Assembly: GCF_000378425.1 (NCBI RefSeq)
Contig: NZ_KB899812.1
Coordinates: 99,019 to 163,018 of the forward strand
Direction of reading: 5' to 3'
Source of the DNA: Cohnella laeviribosi DSM 21336
GTDB lineage: Bacteria; Bacillota; Bacilli; Paenibacillales; Paenibacillaceae
DNA length: 64,000 nucleotides
Below are positions 43,222 to 52,168 of this stretch, one piece after another. The stretch's first letter is position 1; each line of letters opens with the position of its first letter. A program made the translations under genes and the position numbers. The notes beneath the pieces are model-generated. The model was not told the origin of the DNA. It saw only the letters and a program-made list of their open reading frames with translations, and did no database searches.

Positions 43222-44479
43222 GCCGACGTTCGAAGCGCTCAGCTTCGACGATCCTTTCCATATCGCTCGGATGGCTCGCCCGGAACCAGCGGACAAGCAG
43301 CGGCGGATTGACGTCGCTTAACGAGGCGACGGCCATTTTCTGATACATCGTGACCGCTCCTTCCGAACTTCCGACCAATTCCATCCCGTACCGGTCGGCT
43401 GCGGCTTCCGCCTGCCTCGATACCAGGTTGCTGACGGGCAGCGAAACGAAGGACATCACGGACAGCAACAGCAGCAGCAGCGGCAGCGCGGCGGGGTCCG
43501 CCGGTTTCCGGATGCCCAGCTCCTCTCCCCGGCGCCGGACGATGAACGTATACAAGCGGCCGCCCAGCCAGAGCATGACCAGCGAAGAGCCGATCGCGCC
43601 AAGCGCGCTCCATTCCAGGTGATGCATGACATAATGGCCCATCTCGTGTCCGACGATCAGCAAAATTTCCTGTTCGTCGAGCTTCTTCAACATCGTATCC
43701 CAAAGCACGATGCGAAGCGTGGAGCCGATGCCGTTGACGTAGGCGTTGATTGCGTTCGTTTTGGCCGACATGTCGACCTCGTACACCCGGTCCGCCGGGA
43801 TGCCCGCTTTATCCGCAAGCGCCAAAATCTCGCTTTCCAGCCGCGCATCGGACAAACGGGAAAAATGGTTGTACAGCGGATCGATGACCACCGGCTGCAC
43901 ATACATCATAAAGATCGTAAACGGAATGGAAACGAGCCAAAGCTTCAGCCACCAGCGTCCCCCGCGCGAGAGGAACCAGAAAGCGACGGCGGCGACCGCC
44001 AGCATGATTGCATAGCCTACCGCAAAGTCGACGAGCCTGTCCCGAAGCCAGCCCGCAACCGGCTGCGTCGAAATGCCGTAGGCTTTCGAAACGGCAAAGC
44101 TGAATACCCGCAGCGGCAAATAAAGCAGAAACGAAGCGGCATCCACCATAAGCACGAAGACGGGAAACCGGATATACGGCGGAAGTCCGCTTCTCTCAAG
44201 CTTGTCCTTCCAGTTGCGGGCCGCGCCGCCAGCGAGCAAAACCAAATAAATCAACCATTCCCAGGGGCCGCTCATAAAGAAAATCCAGTTTCGGAGCGCA
44301 TTTAACGTTTCGCTGGCCTGCAGCTTGTCCGCGCTGAAAAACACGGACGGATCGGCCGCCGTTCCCCGGTACGCTTCCGGCACCCGGTTGGGCGACGTAT
44401 ACCAGACATAAACGGCCATCGCTGCGGCATACAGGGCGACCATAGCGGCGCATTTCCAGATGACCGCTTTCGAACGCAT
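43214..44479 (-). CDS. M48-family membrane metalloprotease (Ste24/YhfN-like)
   Basis: Zinc metalloprotease of 421 residues. One N-terminal membrane helix (about 8-27), further helices near 80-200, then the zinc site HEMGHYVMHH (about 272-281; two His and the catalytic Glu) and a second membrane block followed by the third-ligand region RQAEAAADRYGMEL. It ends with the typical HPSDMERIVEAE. The fold is that of CAAX-protease 1/Ste24; in Bacillus the relative is YhfN. ATG after AAAGGAG; the frame upstream lacks a site. Probably acts on membrane or misfolded proteins. Confidence 0.87.
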   Translation of the reverse strand: MRSKAVIWKCAAMVALYAAAMAVYVWYTSPNRVPEAYRGTAADPSVFFSADKLQASETLNALRNWIFFMSGPWEWLIYLVLLAGGAARNWKDKLERSGLPPYIRFPVFVLMVDAASFLLYLPLRVFSFAVSKAYGISTQPVAGWLRDRLVDFAVGYAIMLAVAAVAFWFLSRGGRWWLKLWLVSIPFTIFMMYVQPVVIDPLYNHFSRLSDARLESEILALADKAGIPADRVYEVDMSAKTNAINAYVNGIGSTLRIVLWDTMLKKLDEQEILLIVGHEMGHYVMHHLEWSALGAIGSSLVMLWLGGRLYTFIVRRRGEELGIRKPADPAALPLLLLLLSVMSFVSLPVSNLVSRQAEAAADRYGMELVGSSEGAVTMYQKMAVASLSDVNPPLLVRWFRASHPSDMERIVEAERFERRHE

Positions 44480-44614
44480 AACGTTTTCTCCTTTGTTGGC
44501 AGACCGATTCTGCGCAGGCGGAGCCAAGCCTTTCCGCCAATCCGGAATGGAATATATATTGCCATGAATAATAAGTATATTATATCCAAAATTCAGACGG
44601 AGAGGAAAACGCGC

Positions 44615-45619
44615 ATGCCGATTCCTGCATTTATTCTGAGCGGCTTTTTGGGAAGCGGCAAAACGACGCTGCTCATCCGGCTGCTTCAAGAGGTCAAGGC
44701 CAGGGGCGCAAGGCCCGGCATTTTAATGAACGAGCTGGGAAAACAGGACGTGGACGGCTTGGCGGTCAGCGGGCATACCGACGGGGCGATCGAGAAGCTG
44801 CTGGACGGCTGCGTCTGCTGCGACAAAAAAAGCGAGCTCGCGGAAGCGGTCCGGGCGCTGCTGCGCACCGGCCCCGACGTTCTGTTCGTCGAATTGACGG
44901 GCGTGGCCGATCCGCAGGAAATCGCGGACGTATTCGCGCATCCGGATTTGGCCGAACGGATCGACATCAAGCGGATCATTACCGTTTTGGACGCGGAATA
45001 CACGCTCGATTACAACAATTTGTTTTTGTCCGATCGCCGGCTGATTCGAACGCTGCGCCGCCAGATCGAAGGCGCGGACCTTCTGGTCGTCAACAAGACG
45101 GATCTGGTCTCGCCCCGCAAATTAGCCAAAATCGAGCCCTTCGTGCGCAGGCATAACGGCCATGCGGAGCTTGTCCATGCCGTCCGCTGCGAAATCGGAC
45201 TCGCCCCGCTGCTTGACGGCATCGCTCCCGCCGGCCTAAAGCCTTCCCGGGCCCATTTTCCCGTGCTGCACGGTCACTCCGGGCATTCGCCGGCAGCGGC
45301 GCATGACCATCGGCCTGCCGAATCCGGCTCGTATTCGCAGCTTCGCGCCGTAACGCTCACGTTGCCCGAAGAGCGCCGGTTGGCCCGGGAGCGGCTGGAA
45401 GAATTTCTGCAGCGCTGGGGCGGGCAGATCGTTCGCGCCAAAGGCTACGTCCGCCTCGAAGGCCACGCTTCCGTGCAATTTTTGCAATATGCCGGAAAGC
45501 GGATCGCCTGGGAGCCTGCTTCCTACCCCGGAACGCCGTATCTTGTCCTGATCGGTATAGATCTGAACGAGCGGCGGCTTGCGGCCGAATGGGCCGAACT
45601 GTGCCGGGCGGTATCCTGA
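44615..45619 (+). CDS. COG0523 (CobW/YciC-like) GTPase, putative metal chaperone
   Basis: G3E GTPase of 334 residues. Walker A GFLGSGKTTL (about 8-17), the family metal-binding motif CVCC in DGCVCCDKK (about 69-77), Walker B-like ELTGVADP, and guanine-specificity NKTD near 168. A His-rich stretch (HGHSGHSPAAAHDH, about 222-235) and a C-terminal CobW_C domain (about 245-334) follow. Such proteins deliver zinc, cobalt or other metals to client enzymes. ATG after AGAGGA. The gap to the divergent M48 gene is AT-rich; I did not find a clear Zur box, so the metal is left open. Confidence 0.88.
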   Translation: MPIPAFILSGFLGSGKTTLLIRLLQEVKARGARPGILMNELGKQDVDGLAVSGHTDGAIEKLLDGCVCCDKKSELAEAVRALLRTGPDVLFVELTGVADPQEIADVFAHPDLAERIDIKRIITVLDAEYTLDYNNLFLSDRRLIRTLRRQIEGADLLVVNKTDLVSPRKLAKIEPFVRRHNGHAELVHAVRCEIGLAPLLDGIAPAGLKPSRAHFPVLHGHSGHSPAAAHDHRPAESGSYSQLRAVTLTLPEERRLARERLEEFLQRWGGQIVRAKGYVRLEGHASVQFLQYAGKRIAWEPASYPGTPYLVLIGIDLNERRLAAEWAELCRAVS

Positions 45620-45969
45620 GTCACCGGACGCGCAAATCTTTCGTAAACCATAAACGGTAACAAAACTGGCTGAGCAGCATGCTCATCACGACCCCGAGCG
45701 CAGCCGCCGCACCGCCTGGCCGAATTGGTGGCGCAGGGCCCCCAAATACGGGCAGCCCAGGGCGGAGCAGTACGATTTGATCGAATACGGGCTCAAGGAT
45801 CACGTTCGGTTCGAAGCGAATCTGAAGTAACGCCCGAAACGAAAAGAACCTCCGATTCCCGCTCGCCGGGCCGGAGGTTCTCTTGTTTTGGTCACCGCTT
45901 ATTGGATCGGTCATCCACATATAATAAACCCTGTAAATTCCTGCACGAAAAAGAGGTGCGTCACCGGCC
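45620..45969. other. Intergenic region with possible gene relics
   Basis: No intact gene. On the minus strand 45622-45715 reads AAALGVVMSMLLSQFCYRLWF and a stop, like the end of a membrane protein. On the plus strand about 45727-45830 reads KYGQPRAEQYDLIEYGLKD and VRFEANLK with a stop, like the end of a soluble protein, with another plausible piece (HRLAELVAQG) in a neighbouring frame. Neither could be identified. A terminator follows at 45845. Confidence 0.4.
45845..45881 (+). terminator. Strong hairpin terminator
   Basis: Ten-bp perfect stem agaacctccg / cggaggttct with a GC-rich loop, then ctTGTTTTG. It follows the relic on the plus strand. Confidence 0.75.
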
Positions 45970-46167
45970 ATGACCTTGATCAAACATTTCGCGCTTGTCG
46001 TCCTTAACCTTGCGGGCGAGCTGTGGACCGGCTTGTTCAACCGAAGTCCCGATTTTTACGACAAACATTCCGTTACCAAAAGCAAAGCCGGATATGCCGT
46101 CTTCGTCACGCTCGCCGCTCTGGCCGCCGCCGGCATCGCCTTCTGGTTATCCGGGAAGATTTATTGA
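45970..46167 (+). CDS. Small single-pass membrane protein
   Basis: A 65-residue product with an amphipathic N-terminal half (LIKHFALVVLNLAGELWTGLF), a polar middle (RSPDFYDKHSVTKSKAG) and one membrane helix near the C-terminus (about 43-61). GAGGTG lies upstream at a long spacing, and TATAAT occurs at 45920-45925 without a proper -35. Family not recognised; coding is plausible from composition. It is convergent with thiD. Confidence 0.55.
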   Translation: MTLIKHFALVVLNLAGELWTGLFNRSPDFYDKHSVTKSKAGYAVFVTLAALAAAGIAFWLSGKIY

Positions 46168-46250
46168 TCGGCTTGCGATCCGGCCGCCGGGGCGGACGCC
46201 GAAGGGCGCCCGTTTTGGCGGCGGCGATTCAGACAAGGACAAGCAAGCGT

Positions 46251-47087
46251 TTAATGGTTCCGAGCCGCCGAGGACGCGCGGAGCCGGTACGCCCAATGGT
46301 TGGTCGGACCGTGGCCGCTGCCGATCCGGATGCCGTCTTCGATGGCCGCCTGGATAAACGCTTTGGCTTGCCGCGCGGCCGCTTCGACCTCAAGCCCGGA
46401 GGCGAGCCCGGCCGCCAGCGCGGCCGAAAACGTGCAGCCGGTGCCGTGCGTATTCGGCGTCGGGATTCGCGGGCCGGCCATTTCGATGAAATCCCGCCCG
46501 TCGAACAGGAGGTCGACCGCCTCCTCTCCCGGGTCGTGCCCGCCTTTGACGATCACGTACCGGGCGCCGAATCCGGCCAACCGCCTCGCCGCCTCCCGCT
46601 TGTCCGCTTGGCCGGAAATCTTCATGCCGGCCAGCTTTTCCGCTTCCGGAATATTGGGCGTGACGACCGCCGCCAGCGGCAGCAGCCGTTCCGTCAGCGC
46701 CCGGACGGCTTCCTCCCGCAGCAGCTCGGCGCCGCCTTTGGCGATCATGACCGGGTCGACGACGACGTTCGTCCAGCCGAACGACCGGATCGCCTCCGCC
46801 ACGGCGGCGATGATCTCGCTGCTGAACAGCATGCCGGTCTTGAGCGCGTCGACGCCGATATCGCTCCCGACCGAACGGATTTGCTGGACGACCGCCTCCG
46901 CGCTGAGCGGATACACCGCCTGCACCCCGGTCGTATTTTGCGCCGTAATCGCCGTCAAGGCCGACATGCCGTAAACGCCCAGCTCCTGAAACGTCTTCAG
47001 GTCGGCCTGAATGCCGGCTCCTCCGCCGCTGTCCGATCCCGCGATCGTCAAGGCGCGGGCCGGACGCCGCATCTGTTCGTTCGCCAC
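46251..47087 (-). CDS. thiD: Hydroxymethylpyrimidine/phosphomethylpyrimidine kinase
   Basis: Ribokinase-family enzyme of 278 residues that phosphorylates HMP twice to HMP-PP for coupling by ThiE. Features: ALTIAGSDSGGGAGIQADLKTF (substrate binding, about 11-32), GVYGMSALTAITAQNT, VVVDPVMIAKGG, VTPNIPEAEKL, and the catalytic NTHGTGCTFSAALAAGLA near 210-227 with the GTGC anion hole. GTG start is proposed 16 bases after the thiO stop with GAGGAG between; the ATG five codons later is an alternative. It is the last gene of the thiamin operon. Confidence 0.92.
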   Translation of the reverse strand: MANEQMRRPARALTIAGSDSGGGAGIQADLKTFQELGVYGMSALTAITAQNTTGVQAVYPLSAEAVVQQIRSVGSDIGVDALKTGMLFSSEIIAAVAEAIRSFGWTNVVVDPVMIAKGGAELLREEAVRALTERLLPLAAVVTPNIPEAEKLAGMKISGQADKREAARRLAGFGARYVIVKGGHDPGEEAVDLLFDGRDFIEMAGPRIPTPNTHGTGCTFSAALAAGLASGLEVEAAARQAKAFIQAAIEDGIRIGSGHGPTNHWAYRLRASSAARNH

Positions 47088-47103
47088 GATAACGATCCAC
47101 TCC

Positions 47104-48252
47104 TCAAGAAAAATGTACGGAGGCCCGGCGTCCGAACCGGTCCGGCGAAAACGCCTCGTAAAGCGGCTCCAGCCGCTTGCCCTCCGCGCAATCGGCCGCA
47201 AGCTTGGCCGTAACCGGACTGAGCAGGATGCCGTTCCGGTAATGTCCGGCCGCGAAGATCACGCGCTCGTCGCCCTCCAGCGGCCCGATCAGCGGAAACC
47301 CGTCCTGCGTCGAAGGCCGCAAGCCGGCCCAGCGGTGGAACGGCTCCCGCGACTCGAGAAAAGGGAACAGCCGCTTGTTCCACTTCCGAAGGCGCTCGAT
47401 GCCTTTTTCCGTAACGGTGCTGTCGAAGCCGGCCACATCCTCGGACGCGCCGCAAACAAGCGTGTTGTTCTCCTTTGCGACCACGTAGCCCTGGCTGCAG
47501 AACACCATGTGCTCCACCAGCCTTGCCCCGGTCGGCGCGCGATCGGCCTCGTAGGCGCAAATTTGCCCGCGGATCGGATACACGGGAATCCGGATGCCGA
47601 ACGTTTCGGACAGCTCTCCGGCCCATGCCCCGGAGCAGACAAGGAGACGGTCTCCTTCGAACCGCCGGCCGTCCGCCGCGCGAAGCGAAATCCCGTTCCC
47701 CCGCTCCGCCACCGTCACCTTGCCCAGCCGTTCGGCAATGTCCACGCCGGCGTTCCGGCAGGCCTGCTCCAGCGCGCGCACGTAGTCCGGCGCGTACAAA
47801 TGGCTTTCCTCCGGCGTATGCAGCGCCGCCAGCGCGTTCCGCGACAGCAGCGGTTCGAGCTTGAACAGCTCGTCGCCCTCCACGATTCTTCCGGTCGACC
47901 CGTACTTCCGCTGCCACAGCAGCCTGCCTTGCAGCGCCAGCATATCCGCCTCGTGATACGCGACATAAAGGCTGCCCGAATTCGTATATTCGAAATCCAG
48001 GCCGGAGAGCCTTTTCACTTCCGCCTGCCACTCGGGATACAAGCGCAAGCTCCGCAAACAAAGCTGGAAAAAAGCGTCCGGTCCGTCCGTATTCTCGCTA
48101 AATGGAGCCAGCATGCCGGCAGCGGCGCCGGAAGCCTGGCCGCCGCAGCGGTTCGCCTCCAGCACCGTCACCCGGCGTCCGCGTCGCGCGAGCTCAAGCG
48201 CGCACGACAACCCGATGACGCCGCCGCCCATGATCAGAATGCGCTCGCTCAT
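47104..48252 (-). CDS. thiO: Glycine oxidase ThiO
   Basis: FAD-dependent D-amino-acid-oxidase-fold enzyme of 382 residues that oxidises glycine to iminoglycine, the nitrogen and carbon donor for thiazole synthesis. N-terminal dinucleotide motif ILIMGGGVIGLSCALELARRGRRVTVLE (about 4-31), AAGMLAPF, LLVCSGAWAGEL, and C-terminal FAD contact GLRPSTQDGFPLIG and AAGHYRNGILLSP. Its presence, with no thiH seen, indicates the aerobic route to the thiazole. Placed between thiG and thiD. Confidence 0.92.
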   Translation of the reverse strand: MSERILIMGGGVIGLSCALELARRGRRVTVLEANRCGGQASGAAAGMLAPFSENTDGPDAFFQLCLRSLRLYPEWQAEVKRLSGLDFEYTNSGSLYVAYHEADMLALQGRLLWQRKYGSTGRIVEGDELFKLEPLLSRNALAALHTPEESHLYAPDYVRALEQACRNAGVDIAERLGKVTVAERGNGISLRAADGRRFEGDRLLVCSGAWAGELSETFGIRIPVYPIRGQICAYEADRAPTGARLVEHMVFCSQGYVVAKENNTLVCGASEDVAGFDSTVTEKGIERLRKWNKRLFPFLESREPFHRWAGLRPSTQDGFPLIGPLEGDERVIFAAGHYRNGILLSPVTAKLAADCAEGKRLEPLYEAFSPDRFGRRASVHFS

Positions 48253-48280
48253 CCCGTTTTCACTCCCCGTCCTTCTGTCG

Positions 48281-49060
48281 TTAGGTCAGCTTAAATTCGT
48301 CCAGTCCGCTGCTGGCGGTAGCGTACCGCTTCTTCTCGATCCTTCCGGACAAGTAGGAGAGCCGCCCCGCTTCGATGGCAAGCTTCATCGCTTTGGCCAT
48401 GCCGACCGGGTCCTTCGCTTTGGCGACCGGCGTATTCATGAGCACGCCCGCCACCCCCAGCTCCATCGCCTTGGCGACATCGCTGGCGGAGCCGAGGCCG
48501 GCGTCGACGATAATCGGCACCGTCGCTTCCTCCACGATCAGGCTCAGATTGTACGGATTGAGAATGCCGAGACCCGTGCCGATCGGCGCGGCTCCCGGCA
48601 TGACCGCCGCCGCGCCCGCTTCTTCGAGCCGCTTGCAGATCACCGGATCGTCCGACGTGTACGGAAGCACGGTAAACCCTTCCTTGACGAGAATCTCCGT
48701 CGCCTTGAGCGTCTCGACCGGGTCCGGCAGCAGCGTGCGCTCGTTCACGCTGATTTCCACCTTGATCCAGTCGCTGAGCCCGGAAGCGCGCGCCAGCCTG
48801 GCGATGCGGACCGCTTCCTCGGCGGTTCTCGCCCCCGACGTGTTCGGCAGGTAAATAAAGTCCCCGTCCTGCACATGCTGCAAAATCGAATCGTCCTCGG
48901 GCGATTCCAGGTTGATGCGCCGGATGGCGAAGGTCAGCACCTCCGCTCCCGACGCCTTGATCGCTTCCTTCTGAACAAGCGGGTTGGGAAACAGTCCGGT
49001 CCCGAGAAAAAAGCGGGACGACAGCGTGCGGCCGCCAATGCGCAGAACATCCGATATCAT
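48281..49060 (-). CDS. thiG: Thiazole synthase ThiG
   Basis: TIM-barrel enzyme of 259 residues that builds the thiazole phosphate from DXP, iminoglycine and ThiS-thiocarboxylate. Motifs: [52 protein letters not shown] (Schiff-base Lys), [20 protein letters not shown] and [26 protein letters not shown]. Start at the ATG with GGGAGGGGG 9 bases upstream; another ATG three codons earlier overlaps the thiS stop but abuts that site. Confidence 0.92.
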   Translation of the reverse strand: MISDVLRIGGRTLSSRFFLGTGLFPNPLVQKEAIKASGAEVLTFAIRRINLESPEDDSILQHVQDGDFIYLPNTSGARTAEEAVRIARLARASGLSDWIKVEISVNERTLLPDPVETLKATEILVKEGFTVLPYTSDDPVICKRLEEAGAAAVMPGAAPIGTGLGILNPYNLSLIVEEATVPIIVDAGLGSASDVAKAMELGVAGVLMNTPVAKAKDPVGMAKAMKLAIEAGRLSYLSGRIEKKRYATASSGLDEFKLT

Positions 49061-49065
49061 CCGCG

Positions 49066-49263
49066 TCATCCCCCTCCCACGAAATGCACGATCTCGATCT
49101 TCATGCCCGGGCGCACCACCGTATCGGCCCATTGCGGCGCCGTCAGCACCTCGCCGTCCGCTTCCACGACAACCGGCCGGCCCGCCAGGCCGTAATGGTC
49201 GATAACGTCCTGAATCGTCCGCGCTTCCAGGCTCGCCGTCCGGCCGTTAATCACCAGTTCCAT
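49066..49263 (-). CDS. thiS: Sulfur carrier protein ThiS
   Basis: Ubiquitin-fold carrier of 65 residues: begins [11 protein letters not shown], has the middle [16 protein letters not shown] and ends with the required C-terminal glycines (HFVGGG). ThiF adenylates this end and sulfur is loaded to form the thiocarboxylate used by ThiG. The tail has three glycines. Its start lies 17 bases inside the end of thiE, preceded by GGGGAGG. Confidence 0.9.
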   Translation of the reverse strand: MELVINGRTASLEARTIQDVIDHYGLAGRPVVVEADGEVLTAPQWADTVVRPGMKIEIVHFVGGG

Positions 49264-49891
49264 ACGCCTTCCTCCCCTGTTCCAGCTTGCGGAGGAACGC
49301 CTGGCACGTCCCTCTGACGTCCCGGCTTCCCACAATCTCGCTGACGGCGCAAATCCGCGTCGCTCCCGCCCGGATGACTTCGTCCACATTGTGCAGCTTA
49401 ATGCCGCCGATCGCGACGAACGGGATGCGGATGCGCTGCGCCACCTCGCGCACATACGACACCGTAACCGGGGCGACCACATCCTCTTTCGTCTTCGTCG
49501 GAAACACGGGGCCGACGCCGATATAATCCGCGCCCTGCCGCTCCGCCAGCAGCGCTTCTTCGATCGCGTGCGTGGAGATGCCGATAATTTTGTCGCCGAC
49601 GATTTTTCTCGCTTCCGGCAGCGGCATATCGCCTTGGCCGAGATGAACCCCGTCGGCGTCCGCCTCGAGCGCGATATCGATATGGTCGTTGACAATGAAG
49701 GTGACGCCGTGCCGCCGCGTCAGCTCGCGCAGCGCTTTCGCCTTGCGCAGCAGCTCGTCCTTGCCGCTCTTCTTGTCGCGCAGCTGAATGATGTCGACGC
49801 CGCCCAAGATCGCCTCTTCCATCACTTCGATCAAATCCCGGCCCGGATGAAACTGCTCGCCGGTAATGGCGTACAAACGAAAATCCTTCAT
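49247..49891 (-). CDS. thiE: Thiamin-phosphate synthase
   Basis: TIM-barrel enzyme of 214 residues that couples HMP-PP with thiazole phosphate to give thiamin phosphate. Motifs: LYAITGEQFHPGRDL, GGVDIIQLRDKKSGKDELL (pyrophosphate-binding Lys and Arg), FIVNDHIDIALEADADGVHLGQGDMP, GISTHAIEEALLAERQGADYIGVGPVFPTKTK and FVAIGGIKLHNVDEVIRAGA. Length fits the family. It overlaps thiS at its 3' end, indicating tight coupling. Confidence 0.93.
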   Translation of the reverse strand: MKDFRLYAITGEQFHPGRDLIEVMEEAILGGVDIIQLRDKKSGKDELLRKAKALRELTRRHGVTFIVNDHIDIALEADADGVHLGQGDMPLPEARKIVGDKIIGISTHAIEEALLAERQGADYIGVGPVFPTKTKEDVVAPVTVSYVREVAQRIRIPFVAIGGIKLHNVDEVIRAGATRICAVSEIVGSRDVRGTCQAFLRKLEQGRKAYGTGD

Positions 49892-49967
49892 CTGTCCTGG
49901 CCTCCTCCCCTGGAATTCAAGCTCTCCCGCTCCCTCCTGCCCGCTTCGGGGGCTGACGGCGCGCCGT

Positions 49968-50981
49968 TTACAGTCCGATGTAACGGGCGTAAAGCGTTCT
50001 TGCGCGGGCGAAATCGTCCGTGCCCTGCACCAGCACGCGGCCGTCGGGGAACAGCACAAGCCGCTCCCCCTCCGGCAATTCCGCTCTGAGCAGATACGGA
50101 TTGGCCTTGATCTTCACTGCCGCAGGCTCGAGCCTTTGCCGCCACCGTTCGAGATCAAGCGGCCCTTTGCCCGCGATTTGCACCGATCCCCGCCCGCACA
50201 GGGAAATCATCTCATCCTGCTCTTTCGGATTGAGAGCGGGATATTCCTTGCGCCCGCAGCACGGACAGTCGGGGACCGGTTGGCCCAGCTTCATCTCGAA
50301 ATAATGATTGTCCCACAGGTCGAACGTAACGAGGCTGCGCCGCCGCTTCTCATGCGCGCCGACCAGATACTTCAGCGCTTCCGCCGCCTGATAGGAGGCG
50401 ACGATATCGACGACCGGCGCGATGACGCCGACCGTATCGCACGTCTCGCCGCCCGAATCGGCCGCCGGGATCAGGCACCGCAGACACGGCGTCGAGCCCG
50501 GCACGAACATCGCGCTCATCCCCCGGGCGCTGACCGCGCCGCCGTACGCAAACGGGATGCCCAGCTTGAAGCAGACGTCGTTCAGCAGGTAGCGCGTCTG
50601 AAAGTTGTCCGTCCCGTCCAGCACGAGATCGATGCCCTCCAGCAGCTCCTCGGCGTTATGCGCCGTCACGTCGGCCACGACCGCTTCCAGCCGAACGTCC
50701 GAGTTGATCCGGCGGAGCTTCTTCTCGGCCGCGACCGCTTTCGGATAGCCGCTTGCGACGTCGTCTTCGTCGTAGAGCATTTGCCGCTGCAAATTGCTCA
50801 TCTCCACGTAATCGCGGTCGACAAACCGCACCAGTCCCACGCCCGCTCTCACCATATGGCTTGCGAGCACGGTGCCCAGCGCCCCCATCCCGACGATGCA
50901 GACCGCGCTTTGCGACAGCTTCCGCTGCCCCGCTTCGCCGATCGGCGCAAACCGCATTTGCCTCGAGTAGCGTTCCTCCAT
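49968..50981 (-). CDS. thiF: ThiF adenylyltransferase (ThiS/MoaD activating)
   Basis: E1-like enzyme of 337 residues. N-terminal RYSRQMRF, ATP-binding CIVGMGALGTVLASHMVRAGVG (about 28-49), DRDYVEMSNLQRQ, DGTDNFQTRYLLND (catalytic Asp), VSARGMSAMFVPGSTPCLRC, and zinc Cys pairs CLRC and CPCC. The usual catalytic-Cys region TCDTVGVIAPVVDIVAS is present. After about residue 245 comes a C-terminal extension of about 85 residues (MISLCGRGSVQIAGKGPLDLERW), as in some Bacillales ThiF/MoeB. Context points to ThiS as partner. AAGGGGGG precedes the ATG. Confidence 0.9.
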   Translation of the reverse strand: MEERYSRQMRFAPIGEAGQRKLSQSAVCIVGMGALGTVLASHMVRAGVGLVRFVDRDYVEMSNLQRQMLYDEDDVASGYPKAVAAEKKLRRINSDVRLEAVVADVTAHNAEELLEGIDLVLDGTDNFQTRYLLNDVCFKLGIPFAYGGAVSARGMSAMFVPGSTPCLRCLIPAADSGGETCDTVGVIAPVVDIVASYQAAEALKYLVGAHEKRRRSLVTFDLWDNHYFEMKLGQPVPDCPCCGRKEYPALNPKEQDEMISLCGRGSVQIAGKGPLDLERWRQRLEPAAVKIKANPYLLRAELPEGERLVLFPDGRVLVQGTDDFARARTLYARYIGL

Positions 50982-51078
50982 GCGCCGCCCCCCTTTTTGC
51001 CGTGAGATATGCCGTTAAATTTGCCGTTATTACCGTATTCCCGTTATTGCCGATTTTTCCGTTAGGCCATTCTTGCCG

Positions 51079-52110
51079 TTATAATTGAACGAACGCTTCT
51101 TCGGGTTTGACGTCTTTTTTCAACTGGCCGTGCTGCTTGAGCCAATCGATGACGGCTTTCCACGAATCCGCGGACTGCGCGCCGAACGGCTCCTCGCCCG
51201 CATCCATCAACGGCAGCAGGATGTCCAGGCTTTGCTTTTCGATGTCCGGGTCCAGCGGAAAGTCCTTGCTTTCCTTCTTCAGCAGCAGGTCAAGCGCCTC
51301 GTCCGGATGGCTCGCCGTATATTGCTGTCCCTTGGCGGCCGCGTCCAAAAATTTCTTGATCGCCTCGCGCTTGTTCGCAAGGCCTTCCTCGCTGGCGGTC
51401 AGCACCAGCTCGTAATAGTCGGGCACGCCGTAGTCCGCCGGATCGAAAGATTGCAGCTTGACGCCTTCCTTTTCGATCAGCAGCTTTTCGTGGTTGACGT
51501 AGCCGCCGATAATCGCATCCACCCGGCCCGTCGTCATGGCCGGAATCAGGTCCCAGCCGATGTCCACGAACGTCAGCTTGGACGGGTCGCCGCCTTCGGA
51601 CTCGACCATCGTGCGGACGATCGACTCGTCAAGCGGAATCGAAGGGTACCCGATCTTTTTGCCGACCAGGTCCTTCGGGCTTTGCACGCCCGACGTCTCC
51701 AGCGCAAACAGCCGATTGAGCGGATGTCTGACGATCGAGGCGACCGAAACGATCGGGATGTCCTCCGAACGGGAGATCGCCACCTGCATCTGGTAGCTGA
51801 TCGCCAAATCGGCTTTGCCCGCGGCCACCAGCTTCAGCGCGTCGTTCGTGTCCGCCGGCGTCTGCAAGTTGACCTTAAGCCCCGCTTCTTCAAAATATCC
51901 CTGCTCCTCGGCCGCGAACAAAAACGAATGGACGGCGTTCGGATACCAATCGAGCAGAACGGTCAGTTCCGTCGGCTCGCCCGCGCCGGCCGCCGTTTCG
52001 GAGGCGGAACCCGCGGGCTTGCCTCCGCTGCCGCAGCCGGACAGAACAACCAGCGCCGCCGCCAGAACGGCGGACAGCCAAACCTTTTTTTGCCGAAGTC
52101 GGATTTTCAT
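51079..52110 (-). CDS. thiY: Thiamin-pyrimidine precursor binding lipoprotein ThiY
   Basis: NMT1/THI5-like substrate-binding protein of 343 residues. Signal peptide with lipobox LVVLSGC (Cys near 26), then LTVLLDWYPNAVHSFLFAAEEQGYFEEAGLKV, typical for proteins that bind pyrimidine moieties, ADLAISYQMQVAISR, and IGYPSIPLDESIVRTM. It should bind N-formyl-4-amino-5-aminomethyl-2-methylpyrimidine outside the cell and feed the ThiX/ThiZ transporter encoded just upstream in the operon. Confidence 0.9.
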   Translation of the reverse strand: MKIRLRQKKVWLSAVLAAALVVLSGCGSGGKPAGSASETAAGAGEPTELTVLLDWYPNAVHSFLFAAEEQGYFEEAGLKVNLQTPADTNDALKLVAAGKADLAISYQMQVAISRSEDIPIVSVASIVRHPLNRLFALETSGVQSPKDLVGKKIGYPSIPLDESIVRTMVESEGGDPSKLTFVDIGWDLIPAMTTGRVDAIIGGYVNHEKLLIEKEGVKLQSFDPADYGVPDYYELVLTASEEGLANKREAIKKFLDAAAKGQQYTASHPDEALDLLLKKESKDFPLDPDIEKQSLDILLPLMDAGEEPFGAQSADSWKAVIDWLKQHGQLKKDVKPEEAFVQL

Positions 52111-52168
52111 CGCCTAGATCCCCCTGTATCCTTATGATTTTCTCGATTCTTAACGCTCGTCCGGGGCT

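Noticed and set aside
44480-44614. Zur box before the CobW-like GTPase gene
   Set aside because: The region is AT-rich, but no convincing TCGTAATNATTACGA-like palindrome is present.
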